Origin: Tissierellaceae bacterium
Lineage (GTDB): Bacteria > Bacillota > Clostridia > Tissierellales > Tissierellaceae
NCBI GenBank assembly: GCA_023229175.1
Contig: JALNZV010000031.1
Coordinates: forward strand, 1-21,122
Length of the DNA: 21,122 nt
Reading direction: 5' to 3'
Both the position numbers and the translations under genes were made by a program. Under the pieces are notes generated by a model. That model was not told the origin of the DNA, ran no database searches, and saw only the letters and a program-made list of their open reading frames with translations. How positions within the stretch are numbered: the stretch's first letter is position 1; every line of letters begins with the position of its first letter. Below are positions 1-7,083 of this stretch, piece by piece.

Positions 1-773
1 ATTTGACTTACATCATTTGTCAACCCCTCAAATCCTACATCTGTTTCCCTTAATCCTATGAATTTATCCCTATTACCTTGTAGTAATCTAGGGCTTCCCT
101 TTACAATTCTATAGCTGTCCAATATCTTGTCCTTTGCCTCTGAAAACAAAATTTCTCCGCCGTTAATAAAAGTTATGTAATCTGCAATCTTCTCCAGATC
201 CGTCGTTATATGTGTAGAAAAGAATATGCTTTTGTTTTCATCTTGGATAATATTGTATAGAATATCTAGTATTCCCCTTCTAAATACAGGGTCTAGACCT
301 GATGTCGGCTCATCCATTATAATTAAATCTGCATGGTGAGATAAGGCTATAGCCAAAGAAAACTTCATTTTCATTCCCTTAGATAAAGTCTTAATCTTCG
401 CTTTTGGGTTTAAATCAAATTCCTTCATATAGTAATTAAACTGCTTATCATCCCATTTGGAATAGAACTTTGCCACTATGTTCTTCATCTGCCTAATCGA
501 TAAGTCCTCGTAATAGTGGTTTTCGTCATAGACAAATCCTATTCTATCTTTTATTTCCTTTTCGGCAACTATATGATCCTTACCAAATACCCTTATTTCG
601 CCGCCGTCCTTTTTAATCAAATTCATAATCAATTTTATGGTTGTAGTCTTGCCTGCCCCATTTGGACCTATAAACCCCATTATATATCCTGGTTCTAATT
701 TAATATTTACATCTTTTAGCGTAAATTCATTATATTCCTTCCTAAGATTGTTTATTTCTAAACTATAGTTCAT
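1..773 (-). CDS. ABC transporter ATP-binding protein, YtrB/BcrA-like (partial, C-terminus beyond window)
   Basis: This is the nucleotide-binding subunit of an ABC exporter, which hydrolyses ATP at the cytoplasmic face to drive a membrane partner. The visible 257 residues contain Walker A GPNGAGKT at 36-43, a signature written LSKGMK at about 130-135 instead of LSGGQ, Walker B LIIMDEP at 150-156 and the switch histidine at about 188 (STH). LSKGMK is common in the YtrB/BcrA-like drug or peptide exporters. The start ATG sits one base after the stop of the GntR gene and has an AGGAGG site inside the end of that gene, so the two are translationally coupled. The reading frame is open to base 1, so the C-terminus and probably the permease gene lie to the left. 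The substrate cannot be told; the YtrA-type regulator pairing suggests a cell-envelope antibiotic or stress response. Confidence 0.93.
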   Translation of the reverse strand, partial: MNYSLEINNLRKEYNEFTLKDVNIKLEPGYIMGFIGPNGAGKTTTIKLIMNLIKKDGGEIRVFGKDHIVAEKEIKDRIGFVYDENHYYEDLSIRQMKNIVAKFYSKWDDKQFNYYMKEFDLNPKAKIKTLSKGMKMKFSLAIALSHHADLIIMDEPTSGLDPVFRRGILDILYNIIQDENKSIFFSTHITTDLEKIADYITFINGGEILFSEAKDKILDSYRIVKGSPRLLQGNRDKFIGLRETDVGFEGLTNDVSQ

Positions 774-774
774 A

Positions 775-1149
775 CTAAACCTCCTCAAATAAAATTTTAA
801 GCATGGACTCTACCTCTTCGTAAGTAAGCCCCAAAAGTTTGCTTTCCTCAGCTATTTGCCAGAGCTTTTCCTCTATTATCTTTAGTTTTTTCTCTTTCAT
901 TAACTCCTTATTTTGCCCAGCCACATAGGACCCCTTGCCCTGCATGGTTTGAATAAAACCCTCTTTTTCCAATTCATCATATGCCCTTTTCGTCGTAATG
1001 ACAGAAATTTGAAGATCTCTGGCAAGCCCCCGTATTGATGGCAGCAAATCGCCTTCATCCAGTTCACCCTTTAAAATTAGCTCCTTTATCTGATTGGATA
1101 TTTGCTCGTATATGGGCTCATTGGAAGAATTAGATATTATAATTTTCAT
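775..1149 (-). CDS. GntR-family transcriptional regulator, YtrA subfamily
   Basis: This 124-residue protein has an N-terminal winged helix-turn-helix (about residues 8-75), including PIYEQISNQIKELI and the recognition-helix region LPSIRGLARDLQIS. A short helical tail of about 45 residues follows, with no large effector-binding domain. That size and layout are typical of the YtrA subfamily, which usually represses an adjacent ABC transporter operon. A GTG two codons upstream (1155) also opens the frame, but ATG at 1149 is preferred because GAGGGG lies five bases before it. The gene leads a two-gene or longer operon with the ABC ATPase. A sigma-A promoter and an inverted repeat just upstream indicate autoregulation. 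The inducing ligand is unknown; YtrA relatives respond to cell-wall antibiotics. Confidence 0.92.
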   Translation of the reverse strand: MKIIISNSSNEPIYEQISNQIKELILKGELDEGDLLPSIRGLARDLQISVITTKRAYDELEKEGFIQTMQGKGSYVAGQNKELMKEKKLKIIEEKLWQIAEESKLLGLTYEEVESMLKILFEEV

Positions 1150-1171
1150 AAGCACCCCTCACTGTTTACTT

Positions 1172-1229
1172 TGTATATACTGTACATGTCATCTATATAC
1201 AGAATATTATCCCATATGATTTTTGTCAA
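1172..1229 (-). promoter_or_regulatory. Sigma-A promoter and palindromic operator of the gntR-ABC operon
   Basis: On the minus strand TTGACA (1224-1229) is followed after 17 bases by TATTCT (1201-1206). An 8-bp inverted repeat, TGTATATA at one end and TATATACA at the other with a 14-base spacer, covers 1172-1201 and begins at the last base of the -10. It therefore occupies the transcription start region, where a bound GntR dimer would block RNA polymerase. The spacer contains a second small palindrome (TGTACA). The operator assignment is inferred from position and symmetry. Confidence 0.75.
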
Positions 1230-1263
1230 TAGGTTTAATTAAAGTTTATGTGCAAAAAAACCA

Positions 1264-1288
1264 TAAAAAACAGGGCCTTATTTGGCCC
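1264..1288 (-). terminator. Rho-independent terminator of the fibre operon
   Basis: On the minus strand GGGCC (1284-1288) pairs with GGCCC (1273-1277) across a six-base loop, followed by TG, T6 and a second T-run further on. It lies 22 bases after the stop of the SLH gene and closes the operon before the gntR promoter. Confidence 0.8.
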
Positions 1289-1309
1289 ATGTTCATTTCC
1301 ATTTAACTT

Positions 1310-2689
1310 TTACATATCCAATTGTGGGTAATATATCTCTATCCACTCTTCATAGGAGTCTTCAAGCCTGATATAAGTGTGGCTATTTATGGCCTCCACC
1401 ATATTCTCATAGTGCCACATATTAGGGCTTAAGTCGGGGAATTCCCTAATACCTGGTAAGATATTCTCTTTTTTTACTCTTCTAGCTAATACGCTATTGA
1501 CTAATGTTACAAATTCTGCCCTAGTTATATACTGGTCGGGCCTAAAAGTTCCATCGGGATATCCCTTTACCCATCCCTTTTTAGCAGCAGAATTTATATA
1601 TTTATTGGCCCAATGGCTACTGATGTCTGCAAAGGAATCTCCGCTATCCGTAGATAATTTATCGAATTTAGATGATATAGTTGCCAGTTCAGCCCTAGTA
1701 ATATGACCTCCTGGCCTAAAGTTTCCATCGGGATAACCGCTTACGATATTCCCATTGGCAAGGGTACTGATGTGTTTTGCGGACCATCTACTGGATTTAA
1801 CATCCGGAAATTTTTGTTTTGTGGTCAATATACTCTGTCTATAATCGTCATCCAACAGCCTATAAAATACTGCTGCTGCCTCTTCCCTGGTTATTAGCCC
1901 CTCTGGCCTCACCGTATTATCTGGATATCCCTGGATATACTGAATATGATCCTCTTTATTTAACGCTGGATTGAACTCATTTTCTTCCGGCTCTCCTTGG
2001 AGACCTAAAATACCTGCGGCATTATACGCAACTTTTCCACCTGGGGCTGGATCCTTTTCTTCTACTTCTGATATATTCTCAGCTAGGTTTAAGTATATTG
2101 GCATACTGACAGTTATGGCCTCAAGCTCATCTCCAGTCTCTGCAGCCATATGAAGGGTATATTTAAGGTCTACCCTATCCCCCCTTGCAAGACTAAGTTT
2201 ATCTTTTAATACATACCCCCTATGCTCCTCATTATCTTTTTCATATAAGATATCTTCAAGCCTCGTGTAATCTATTATGGTCTTGTTAAATACCAATAAA
2301 AATCCTTTTTCTACTTTTAGATTTACATTCCTAATAAAGGAGTTGTATACATTTTGCTCTGGATATCCGTTTCTTATGATAAAGTCTTTTAATCCAATGG
2401 CTATATTTTCGATGCTCATGGATTTAAACTGATTGTTTACCCGTATAATCCCATGGATGCCTCCAATTCCCTTTTCTGCATCCTCTACAGTTGCGGGATA
2501 CAGCTGTCCTCTAAATAGACTACCTTCCTGAGTTATGCTGCCGTCGCTGTTTATTGTGATTATTACATTTGCTTCCTTGTCTATATTTGTGGCAAAGGTA
2601 TATTGGATTAACAGTGAAGTAAGAATACCCCCAAGTGCAGCCAATATCAGTATTTGCAGTAGTGTCCTCAATACTTTATTTTTCATCAT
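1310..2689 (-). CDS. Membrane/wall-anchored surface protein with three SLH repeats
   Basis: This 459-residue surface protein has an N-terminal hydrophobic segment (about 7-30) that serves as signal or anchor. An extracytoplasmic region (about 35-205) has no assigned family. An acidic linker (about 206-247) leads to three S-layer homology repeats, each carrying the GYPDG-FRP-ITRAE core: YIQGYPDNTVRP (251), IVSGYPDGNFRP (315) and WVKGYPDGTFRP (373). SLH repeats bind pyruvylated secondary wall polymer. The 35-205 region contains LFRGQLYPATV, then GIIRVNN, then LARGDRVDLKYTLHM, a pattern reminiscent of TasA/camelysin-like beta-sandwiches, so it may be a fibre-base subunit (inference). Two tandem ATGs follow a GAGGTGAT site; the second is better spaced. 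It is the last gene of the operon, 54 bases after the DUF5305-like gene, and is followed by a terminator. Confidence 0.9.
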   Translation of the reverse strand: MMKNKVLRTLLQILILAALGGILTSLLIQYTFATNIDKEANVIITINSDGSITQEGSLFRGQLYPATVEDAEKGIGGIHGIIRVNNQFKSMSIENIAIGLKDFIIRNGYPEQNVYNSFIRNVNLKVEKGFLLVFNKTIIDYTRLEDILYEKDNEEHRGYVLKDKLSLARGDRVDLKYTLHMAAETGDELEAITVSMPIYLNLAENISEVEEKDPAPGGKVAYNAAGILGLQGEPEENEFNPALNKEDHIQYIQGYPDNTVRPEGLITREEAAAVFYRLLDDDYRQSILTTKQKFPDVKSSRWSAKHISTLANGNIVSGYPDGNFRPGGHITRAELATISSKFDKLSTDSGDSFADISSHWANKYINSAAKKGWVKGYPDGTFRPDQYITRAEFVTLVNSVLARRVKKENILPGIREFPDLSPNMWHYENMVEAINSHTYIRLEDSYEEWIEIYYPQLDM

Positions 2690-2743
2690 ATCACCTCGAA
2701 ATTAGCAACAATACCTACCATATCTAATGCCTAAGTTTTATAA

Positions 2744-3838
2744 CTAGGATTCTTCACCTGATGTTGTCTCCTGGACTCCTGTTACTTCTTCCTTAGATAT
2801 TAAATTTTCTAGATTAAATACATATACTTCTCCACTATTGTCTACAAAAAACTTATTTATCTCATTGTAATTCTCCTTATAGATATACAAAATTGGCCTG
2901 TTGACCTCATCTGCAAATCTAACTAGGTCCTCCATGCTCTTAACTAGGATACTATTGGATATGTCCATTTGGCTTTCTAGGGTCACCAACCTATCGCCGT
3001 GTTTTTTAAATATCCTGTTCAGTTCTTTTTCTAGTTGATCTTTTTTAGGTGCTGTTTCCGTAAAAAACATTAGGAATATAAGCCCTAGAGCGGAGATGGC
3101 TAGGAGTATCCCAAAGAATATTAACTTCTCTTTATCTACAGGCAGCTGGACCTCTATTGTCCTCTCTATTGTACCGGGCCTCTCTACTGTAGGTGTACCG
3201 CCTATTTCAAACATTGCCGTGTTTAGGGGTATGATTATATTTGGGGTGAGATGCTCTTCAAAACCTCCCTTATCGGTGCTCCCCTTTAGGTCTACATCCA
3301 TGGATATTACTAGGGATGTATCAAAGTTTATCTTAGTTAATTCTGCAACTTCTAACAAAAACTCCCTATACCCAGTAAGATCTAAAGATAGAGTTTCATC
3401 TAACTGATATTGCTTTTCTGAAATACGCATCTTCCTGGCTTTCAATGGATATTCCTTACTCCAAATCACGGCACTGCCCTCCTCCTGCCCCCTATAAATA
3501 GAACCTAATAATTCAGCTCGGATTACATAGTTTCCGTATAAATCTGCCTTATTTTCTCCTGTAAACTGGTGACTAAAGAATAATTTAATTCCACTTACGA
3601 GTTCTGATATGTAAATTTGACTGCCATTTTTATAGGGATTTTCGACCAATAAATTGGGCTTCACAATAACCTCATAATCTATATTTGCTTGATTGTTATA
3701 ACTATATATTTCCTCCAACTGGTCTTCAAACTTCGGATTTTTTATAATCTGATATAAAAGAGCAAGGGCTGTCACAAGAATTGCTAAAACAATCAATGTA
3801 ATACTAATCCTTATGTGTTTCTCCATATTAACTTTCAT
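2744..3838 (-). CDS. Two-TM membrane protein, DUF5305-like
   Basis: This 364-residue protein has TM1 at about 11-31, an extracytoplasmic domain at about 32-236, TM2 at about 239-260 and a cytoplasmic tail of about 100 residues. The outer domain opens with YEVIVKPNLLVENPYK and continues with a beta-rich pattern. The tail contains ILVKSMEDLVRFADEVNRPILYIY. This layout matches what I recall of DUF5305, a family in archaea and clostridia that often sits beside S26B signal peptidases and SipW-type secreted proteins; the family name is from memory. No enzymatic motif is visible. The start ATG has GGGGGTAAAGG before it. The gene lies between the TasA-like and SLH genes and is separated from the former by a strong hairpin. 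A role as assembly platform or surface-to-cytoplasm sensor is inference. Confidence 0.8.
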   Translation of the reverse strand: MKVNMEKHIRISITLIVLAILVTALALLYQIIKNPKFEDQLEEIYSYNNQANIDYEVIVKPNLLVENPYKNGSQIYISELVSGIKLFFSHQFTGENKADLYGNYVIRAELLGSIYRGQEEGSAVIWSKEYPLKARKMRISEKQYQLDETLSLDLTGYREFLLEVAELTKINFDTSLVISMDVDLKGSTDKGGFEEHLTPNIIIPLNTAMFEIGGTPTVERPGTIERTIEVQLPVDKEKLIFFGILLAISALGLIFLMFFTETAPKKDQLEKELNRIFKKHGDRLVTLESQMDISNSILVKSMEDLVRFADEVNRPILYIYKENYNEINKFFVDNSGEVYVFNLENLISKEEVTGVQETTSGEES

Positions 3839-3867
3839 CCTTTACCCCCATTCGACATTTAAATATA

Positions 3868-3894
3868 GCAGAGCCAGCAAGATGCTGGCACTGC
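3868..3894 (-). other. Strong intercistronic hairpin without U-tract
   Basis: GCAG-N-GCCAGCA (3868-3879 on the plus strand) pairs with TGCTGGC-N-CTGC (3883-3894) over a three-base loop: 7 bp, one mismatch, 4 bp, GC-rich in an AT-rich intergenic gap. It lies 14 bases after the stop of the TasA-like gene and 29 bases before the next start. No U-run follows on either strand, so it is more likely an mRNA stabiliser or processing element, or a partial terminator, than a full stop. Confidence 0.6.
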
Positions 3895-3908
3895 CTAAAT
3901 AGTATCTA

Positions 3909-4580
3909 TTATTCGTTGAATTGTTTCCAATTAAACTTTAAAGTAAATCCTATTTCTTGATTTTGTGTTTCATTACCAGAGTCCTTATTAACCCAATACC
4001 TTATGGATGCTAATTCTGGATCTTCGTTTCCAAACCAAATTGCCTCGCCTGGCATTAATTCAACGTCATTTAATTGACTTCCCAGTAGAAGCGTGTCTAA
4101 ATCCTTAAGTTTTCCCCTTATGGGATTAGTCCCTGTCAAGGACTTTGAATTTCCTAAGGACTTGCCATTTGGCAATCTTACTGTTCCCTTGTGAATATGG
4201 ATTGATGTCTCTAAATCTACCCATAATGGGGATTCTGGATTTATTAAGTCAAATTCAATGTCTCTTAACTTTACTGGTATTGTGCCTCTGTTTTCCAATG
4301 AAAAGTGAATTTTCCCAAAAGTGCTGTCGTCATTATTATTGTATTTTGTTGGGTACAAGTTTCCTGCAGAAAAAGTAATCAGCTTTTCATCTTCAGATTC
4401 TTCGATGGTTCCAGTTGTATTTGGTGGTTTGTGAATATTGGCAAAACCTACTGACACATCCATTGTCCCTGTGTTTATTTCACCTGTTACTGTTGATGCA
4501 TCTACCCACCATGCGTATCCTGCACCCATTGCCATAATCACTGCTACCAAGATTAATGCTAAAAATCTCGTCTTCTTCAT
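3909..4580 (-). CDS. SipW-type signal peptide protein, TasA/camelysin-like fibre subunit candidate
   Basis: This 223-residue secreted protein has a signal consisting of MKKTR, a hydrophobic core, then MGAGYA followed by WWVDASTVTGEINTGTMDVSV. This is the hallmark of substrates of SipW-type signal peptidases, with the cut expected after GYA. The mature part is beta-rich, with ITFSAGNLYPTKY (about 69-81), NRGTIPVKLRDIEFDL (about 97-112, the 'N-G-IP' pattern of TasA-like proteins) and a C-terminal strand IGFTLKFNWKQFNE. TasA/CalY relatives form extracellular biofilm fibres in bacilli. The start at 4580 is chosen over an upstream ATG because GGAGAG lies six bases before it. It is transcribed directly after the signal peptidase gene. 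As the best-formed TasA-like protein here it is the likely major subunit; polymerisation is inferred. Confidence 0.87.
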   Translation of the reverse strand: MKKTRFLALILVAVIMAMGAGYAWWVDASTVTGEINTGTMDVSVGFANIHKPPNTTGTIEESEDEKLITFSAGNLYPTKYNNNDDSTFGKIHFSLENRGTIPVKLRDIEFDLINPESPLWVDLETSIHIHKGTVRLPNGKSLGNSKSLTGTNPIRGKLKDLDTLLLGSQLNDVELMPGEAIWFGNEDPELASIRYWVNKDSGNETQNQEIGFTLKFNWKQFNE

Positions 4581-4604
4581 TAATATCTCTCCTTTTTTCA
4601 TTTT

Positions 4605-4624
4605 ATATAACATAATTGTTATAT
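4605..4624. repeat. AT-rich inverted repeat before the TasA-like gene
   Basis: A perfect 7-bp inverted repeat (ATATAAC / GTTATAT, six-base loop) lies between the signal peptidase stop and the ribosome binding site of the TasA-like gene. It could be a weak operator or mRNA hairpin modulating translation of the main subunit, or chance in AT-rich DNA. Confidence 0.35.
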
Positions 4625-4637
4625 TCGCTTATCTGTT

Positions 4638-5852
4638 TCATTTGAATCCCATTTTTTCTATATCTATATCTCTATTACCTTTGATTAAAAGTGTCGGCCA
4701 TCCTATTTTAGGTAAAATATGTTTTACCATCCCCTTTACATTTTGGGAGCTTACTGGTTCCCAATCTATCTCCTTATTATTATCTCCCTTTGTAATAAAT
4801 TGAATATTTCCACCTCCAACCTTTTCAATTCCAATAATTCTATGAGAGATTAAGATACTGTCCTTTCTAAATTGAATTATATCCCCTTCTTTTATATCCT
4901 CCATATCCCTTGTATTTGTAATCTTTTTTACTAAGATTATATCTCCTGGATTTATAATAGGTTTCATACTTCCAGTTGCGATTACTGATGGATATACAGG
5001 AAATACCCCAACGGCGAACCATATAAGACCTATGGACACAACAGTAGTGATGACCCAGCTTAATGTACTATCTTCGTATTTCTCTTTTTTTCTTTGTCTG
5101 CTCTCCTGTGACAATGGCAATTCACTGAAAAACATCATAAAAAAGATTGGACTCATTATACCTATAAAAGCCGAAGTTATCCATTTTAAGTTTGGCAAGA
5201 TGGGGGATATCCATATGAATGCCTCTATCATTCCTAAATATATGACAGATGTCAAAGGTCCTCCTACAAATACGAGGTAGGATGCAAAGATACTATTGGT
5301 TAGATTCGGCAAAAAATGTTGTGCAGCAAATTGGATTAATCCTTCCACTGTTCGAATTGTCATATATCTTGTAATAGGGTATTTTACTACAGTCATCAGA
5401 AGTGCTACTAATATGAATAAAATAATATTTTCTTGTTTCCTGCCACTATTTATTAAAGTCCCCCTAAGACATTCCCTCCCCACTAAAGCTGTTCCGACAA
5501 ATATGACGTTGACTATTATTCCCCCTATAGTATGGTTGTAGGGACTTCTCCCGAATCCATCCACTAAGCCCCCCAACATATTGATAACTATATACATTAG
5601 ACCAAAATAAGATGCCCAAAATTTTAAAGACCTTTTATGTTTAATTTTTGTCATAGGCCTTATCTTCCTAGTCATCTTCCATATGAATATCACCAAAATC
5701 CAAGATACGGGCATAATTATATAGGTGAATGTTGAACCTTTAACAAATCCTTTAACGGGAGAATTTTCTACGAGATAAATTCCTATTATTGCAGCGATTA
5801 CTAGAATCCTTTTAATATTCGATCTTTTTGTTGGCAAATAGTTAACCGTCAT
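4638..5852 (-). CDS. S26B (SipW/ER-type) signal peptidase I with polytopic N-terminal domain
   Basis: This membrane serine protease of 404 residues removes signal peptides on the outer face of the membrane. The C-terminal catalytic part (about 285-395) has YPSVIATGSMKP with the nucleophile Ser295, PGDIILVKK, a SHRI motif with His337 in the place where bacterial SPase I has lysine, and TKGDNN with Asp357. Ser-His is the signature of the SipW/archaeal/ER subgroup. Ahead of it lie about eight hydrophobic segments (13-29, 43-58, 76-96, 108-124, 141-158, 190-212, 222-243, 265-284). Classical SipW is about 190 residues with far fewer membrane segments, so this protein is roughly doubled. ATG 5852 is preferred to an upstream ATG because GGGAG precedes it by six bases; it overlaps the previous gene by 11 bases. 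Neighbouring proteins with SipW-type signals are its obvious substrates. Confidence 0.92.
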   Translation of the reverse strand: MTVNYLPTKRSNIKRILVIAAIIGIYLVENSPVKGFVKGSTFTYIIMPVSWILVIFIWKMTRKIRPMTKIKHKRSLKFWASYFGLMYIVINMLGGLVDGFGRSPYNHTIGGIIVNVIFVGTALVGRECLRGTLINSGRKQENIILFILVALLMTVVKYPITRYMTIRTVEGLIQFAAQHFLPNLTNSIFASYLVFVGGPLTSVIYLGMIEAFIWISPILPNLKWITSAFIGIMSPIFFMMFFSELPLSQESRQRKKEKYEDSTLSWVITTVVSIGLIWFAVGVFPVYPSVIATGSMKPIINPGDIILVKKITNTRDMEDIKEGDIIQFRKDSILISHRIIGIEKVGGGNIQFITKGDNNKEIDWEPVSSQNVKGMVKHILPKIGWPTLLIKGNRDIDIEKMGFK

Positions 5853-6177
5853 TTGAATCTCCCTCAAAATCATTTGTTTGGAAAAATGGTTCTTCCCCTT
5901 CACTTTCAGTTTCTGCTTCTAATAATATATCCTCTAGTTCAGTATCCGATATTTCAATGTCCCTTTTCCCATTTATATATATCTTTTCTGATGCGTTTAG
6001 TGCCTCTTCTTCTAAGAAATATAACTTTTCTTCTATTTCATATAAAATATCTGGGTTCGGTGTAACTCTTATTGTTCCCGAGACCCTTACGTTCTCGTAC
6101 CATTTTCCATATCCACCGGGAATAAGGATAAAGCACGTAATTATACTTAATATCAATACAAATAGTTTTCTCTTCAT
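5842..6177 (-). CDS. Small acidic secreted protein with SipW-like signal
   Basis: This 111-residue protein has a basic start (MKRK) and a hydrophobic core (5-20), then PGGYGKWYENVRVSGTIRV. That follows the Gly-Tyr-x-x-Trp and '-V-GTI' pattern of the two larger secreted proteins in this operon, so it is probably processed by the same peptidase. The mature part is only about 85 residues, helical in the middle (ILYEIEEKLYFLEEEAL) and very acidic at the end (many Glu/Asp after residue 75). It is too short for a full TasA sandwich and could be a minor subunit, an initiator or a chaperone-like accessory. Its stop overlaps the signal peptidase start by 11 bases, indicating coupled translation. No named family is recognised. 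Confidence 0.75.
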   Translation of the reverse strand: MKRKLFVLILSIITCFILIPGGYGKWYENVRVSGTIRVTPNPDILYEIEEKLYFLEEEALNASEKIYINGKRDIEISDTELEDILLEAETESEGEEPFFQTNDFEGDSNDG

Positions 6178-6214
6178 TTTTAAACCTCCAGATCCTTAAT
6201 AATCTAAATACAGA

Positions 6215-6862
6215 TTACAGGCCTTGTTCACAAAGGATACTGTATTCGAAATTATACTCCTCATCGATTTGACTGTACTCCTCAATCTCGAATTTTAATT
6301 CTGCTATTTGATCCCTTAGGACATTTATATAGTCTTCTGTTCCCTTGAAAAGTTGTATAGTTTCCATAGGTACCATCTTTTTATTATAATAATTGTTTTG
6401 CATAAATATCATTGCTGGATTTATCTCTAAATTAAAGGGATTTCTTGTTTTCCATTGTTCATACACTTCTGCTGCGTTTTTACTACTATCTTTTTTGTAA
6501 TTCTCAGCGGTTTTCAACAGTGCTATTTCGACCTTGTTCATTTCCTCTATTCCATTTACAATAATCGGTATACTCCCATTGTCTACAATGCTAAAACTTA
6601 AATTATAACTAAATTCTGGATATACGTGACCATTTATCTTTAAGTCTTTCCCATCTACGATGAGTTCTAGAAAGTCACCATTATCTATGGGTATTCTGCC
6701 CTCTATTGCCTCTATATCTGCATCAATATACCCTGTTGCCAGAGACATATCCACAGTTATGCCATCTCTCCACGCTGAGTATCCGACCCCCATTGCCCCC
6801 ATGAATATAATTGACGATACACATAAGACCATGATGCTTTTATTTGTCTTTTTTCGACCCAT
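6215..6862 (-). CDS. SipW-type signal peptide secreted protein (first gene of fibre operon)
   Basis: This 215-residue protein has a signal MGRKKTNK, a hydrophobic core, then MGAMGVGYSAWRDGITVDMSL, with the Gly-Tyr-x-x-Trp hallmark of SipW substrates. The following GYIDADIEAIEG resembles the first mature strand of TasA-like proteins. FSYNLSFSIVDNGSIPIIVNGI (about 84-105) matches the 'N-G-IP' pattern of the other large secreted protein. The C-terminal half is more charged and helical (about 165-203, LFKGTEDYINVLRDQIAELK), unlike TasA. The ribosome binding site GGAGGTG stands seven bases before the ATG. As first gene of the operon it may be a second structural subunit; pairwise similarity to the other subunit is low, so it is a diverged family member at best. 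Confidence 0.8.
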   Translation of the reverse strand: MGRKKTNKSIMVLCVSSIIFMGAMGVGYSAWRDGITVDMSLATGYIDADIEAIEGRIPIDNGDFLELIVDGKDLKINGHVYPEFSYNLSFSIVDNGSIPIIVNGIEEMNKVEIALLKTAENYKKDSSKNAAEVYEQWKTRNPFNLEINPAMIFMQNNYYNKKMVPMETIQLFKGTEDYINVLRDQIAELKFEIEEYSQIDEEYNFEYSILCEQGL

Positions 6863-6882
6863 ATTTGTGCACCTCCGTTCTA

Positions 6883-6928
6883 CTTATAAGGTTCCCTTTT
6901 CTTTTGCACCAATCCAACACAAATTATA
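6883..6928 (-). promoter_or_regulatory. Candidate promoter elements of the fibre operon
   Basis: Two possible -10 elements lie upstream of the first gene on the minus strand: TATAAG (6883-6888) with TTGGTG 18 bases further up (6907-6912), and TATAAT (6923-6928) with no good -35. Neither is convincing, which would fit an activated promoter or an alternative sigma factor. Confidence 0.3.
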
Positions 6929-6993
6929 TTATGTATCAGTGTATTATTTTGACTCTCCAATTATTCCCTTTTTTAAAAAAATAATTCATTTTC

Positions 6994-7038
6994 AAAAAAT
7001 ATAAAACCACCTTCTACAACTATGGTAGAGATGGTTTT
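6994..7038 (-). terminator. Terminator downstream of the CPBP protease gene
   Basis: AAAACCA at 7003-7009 pairs with TGGTTTT at 7032-7038, and the stem continues inward with one mismatch and a bulge to a TAC/GTA closing pair. On the minus strand the stem is followed by ATATTTTTT. It ends the protease transcript and insulates the fibre operon from upstream read-through. Confidence 0.65.
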
Positions 7039-7083
7039 GCACTGAAATCCTTTTCAAATATTTGATTTAATTTCGCTGCTGTT

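Noticed and set aside
5430..5490. CPBP-like RECLRGTL motif in the N-terminal domain of the signal peptidase
   Set aside because: The glutamate-arginine spacing is one residue short of the EExxxR pattern, only one Glu is present, and no matching HxxF or HxxxN/D motifs follow in membrane context.
6929..6951. A -35 element for the TATAAT at 6923-6928
   Set aside because: The hexamer at the right distance reads CAAAAT, a poor match; kept only as a low-confidence promoter candidate.
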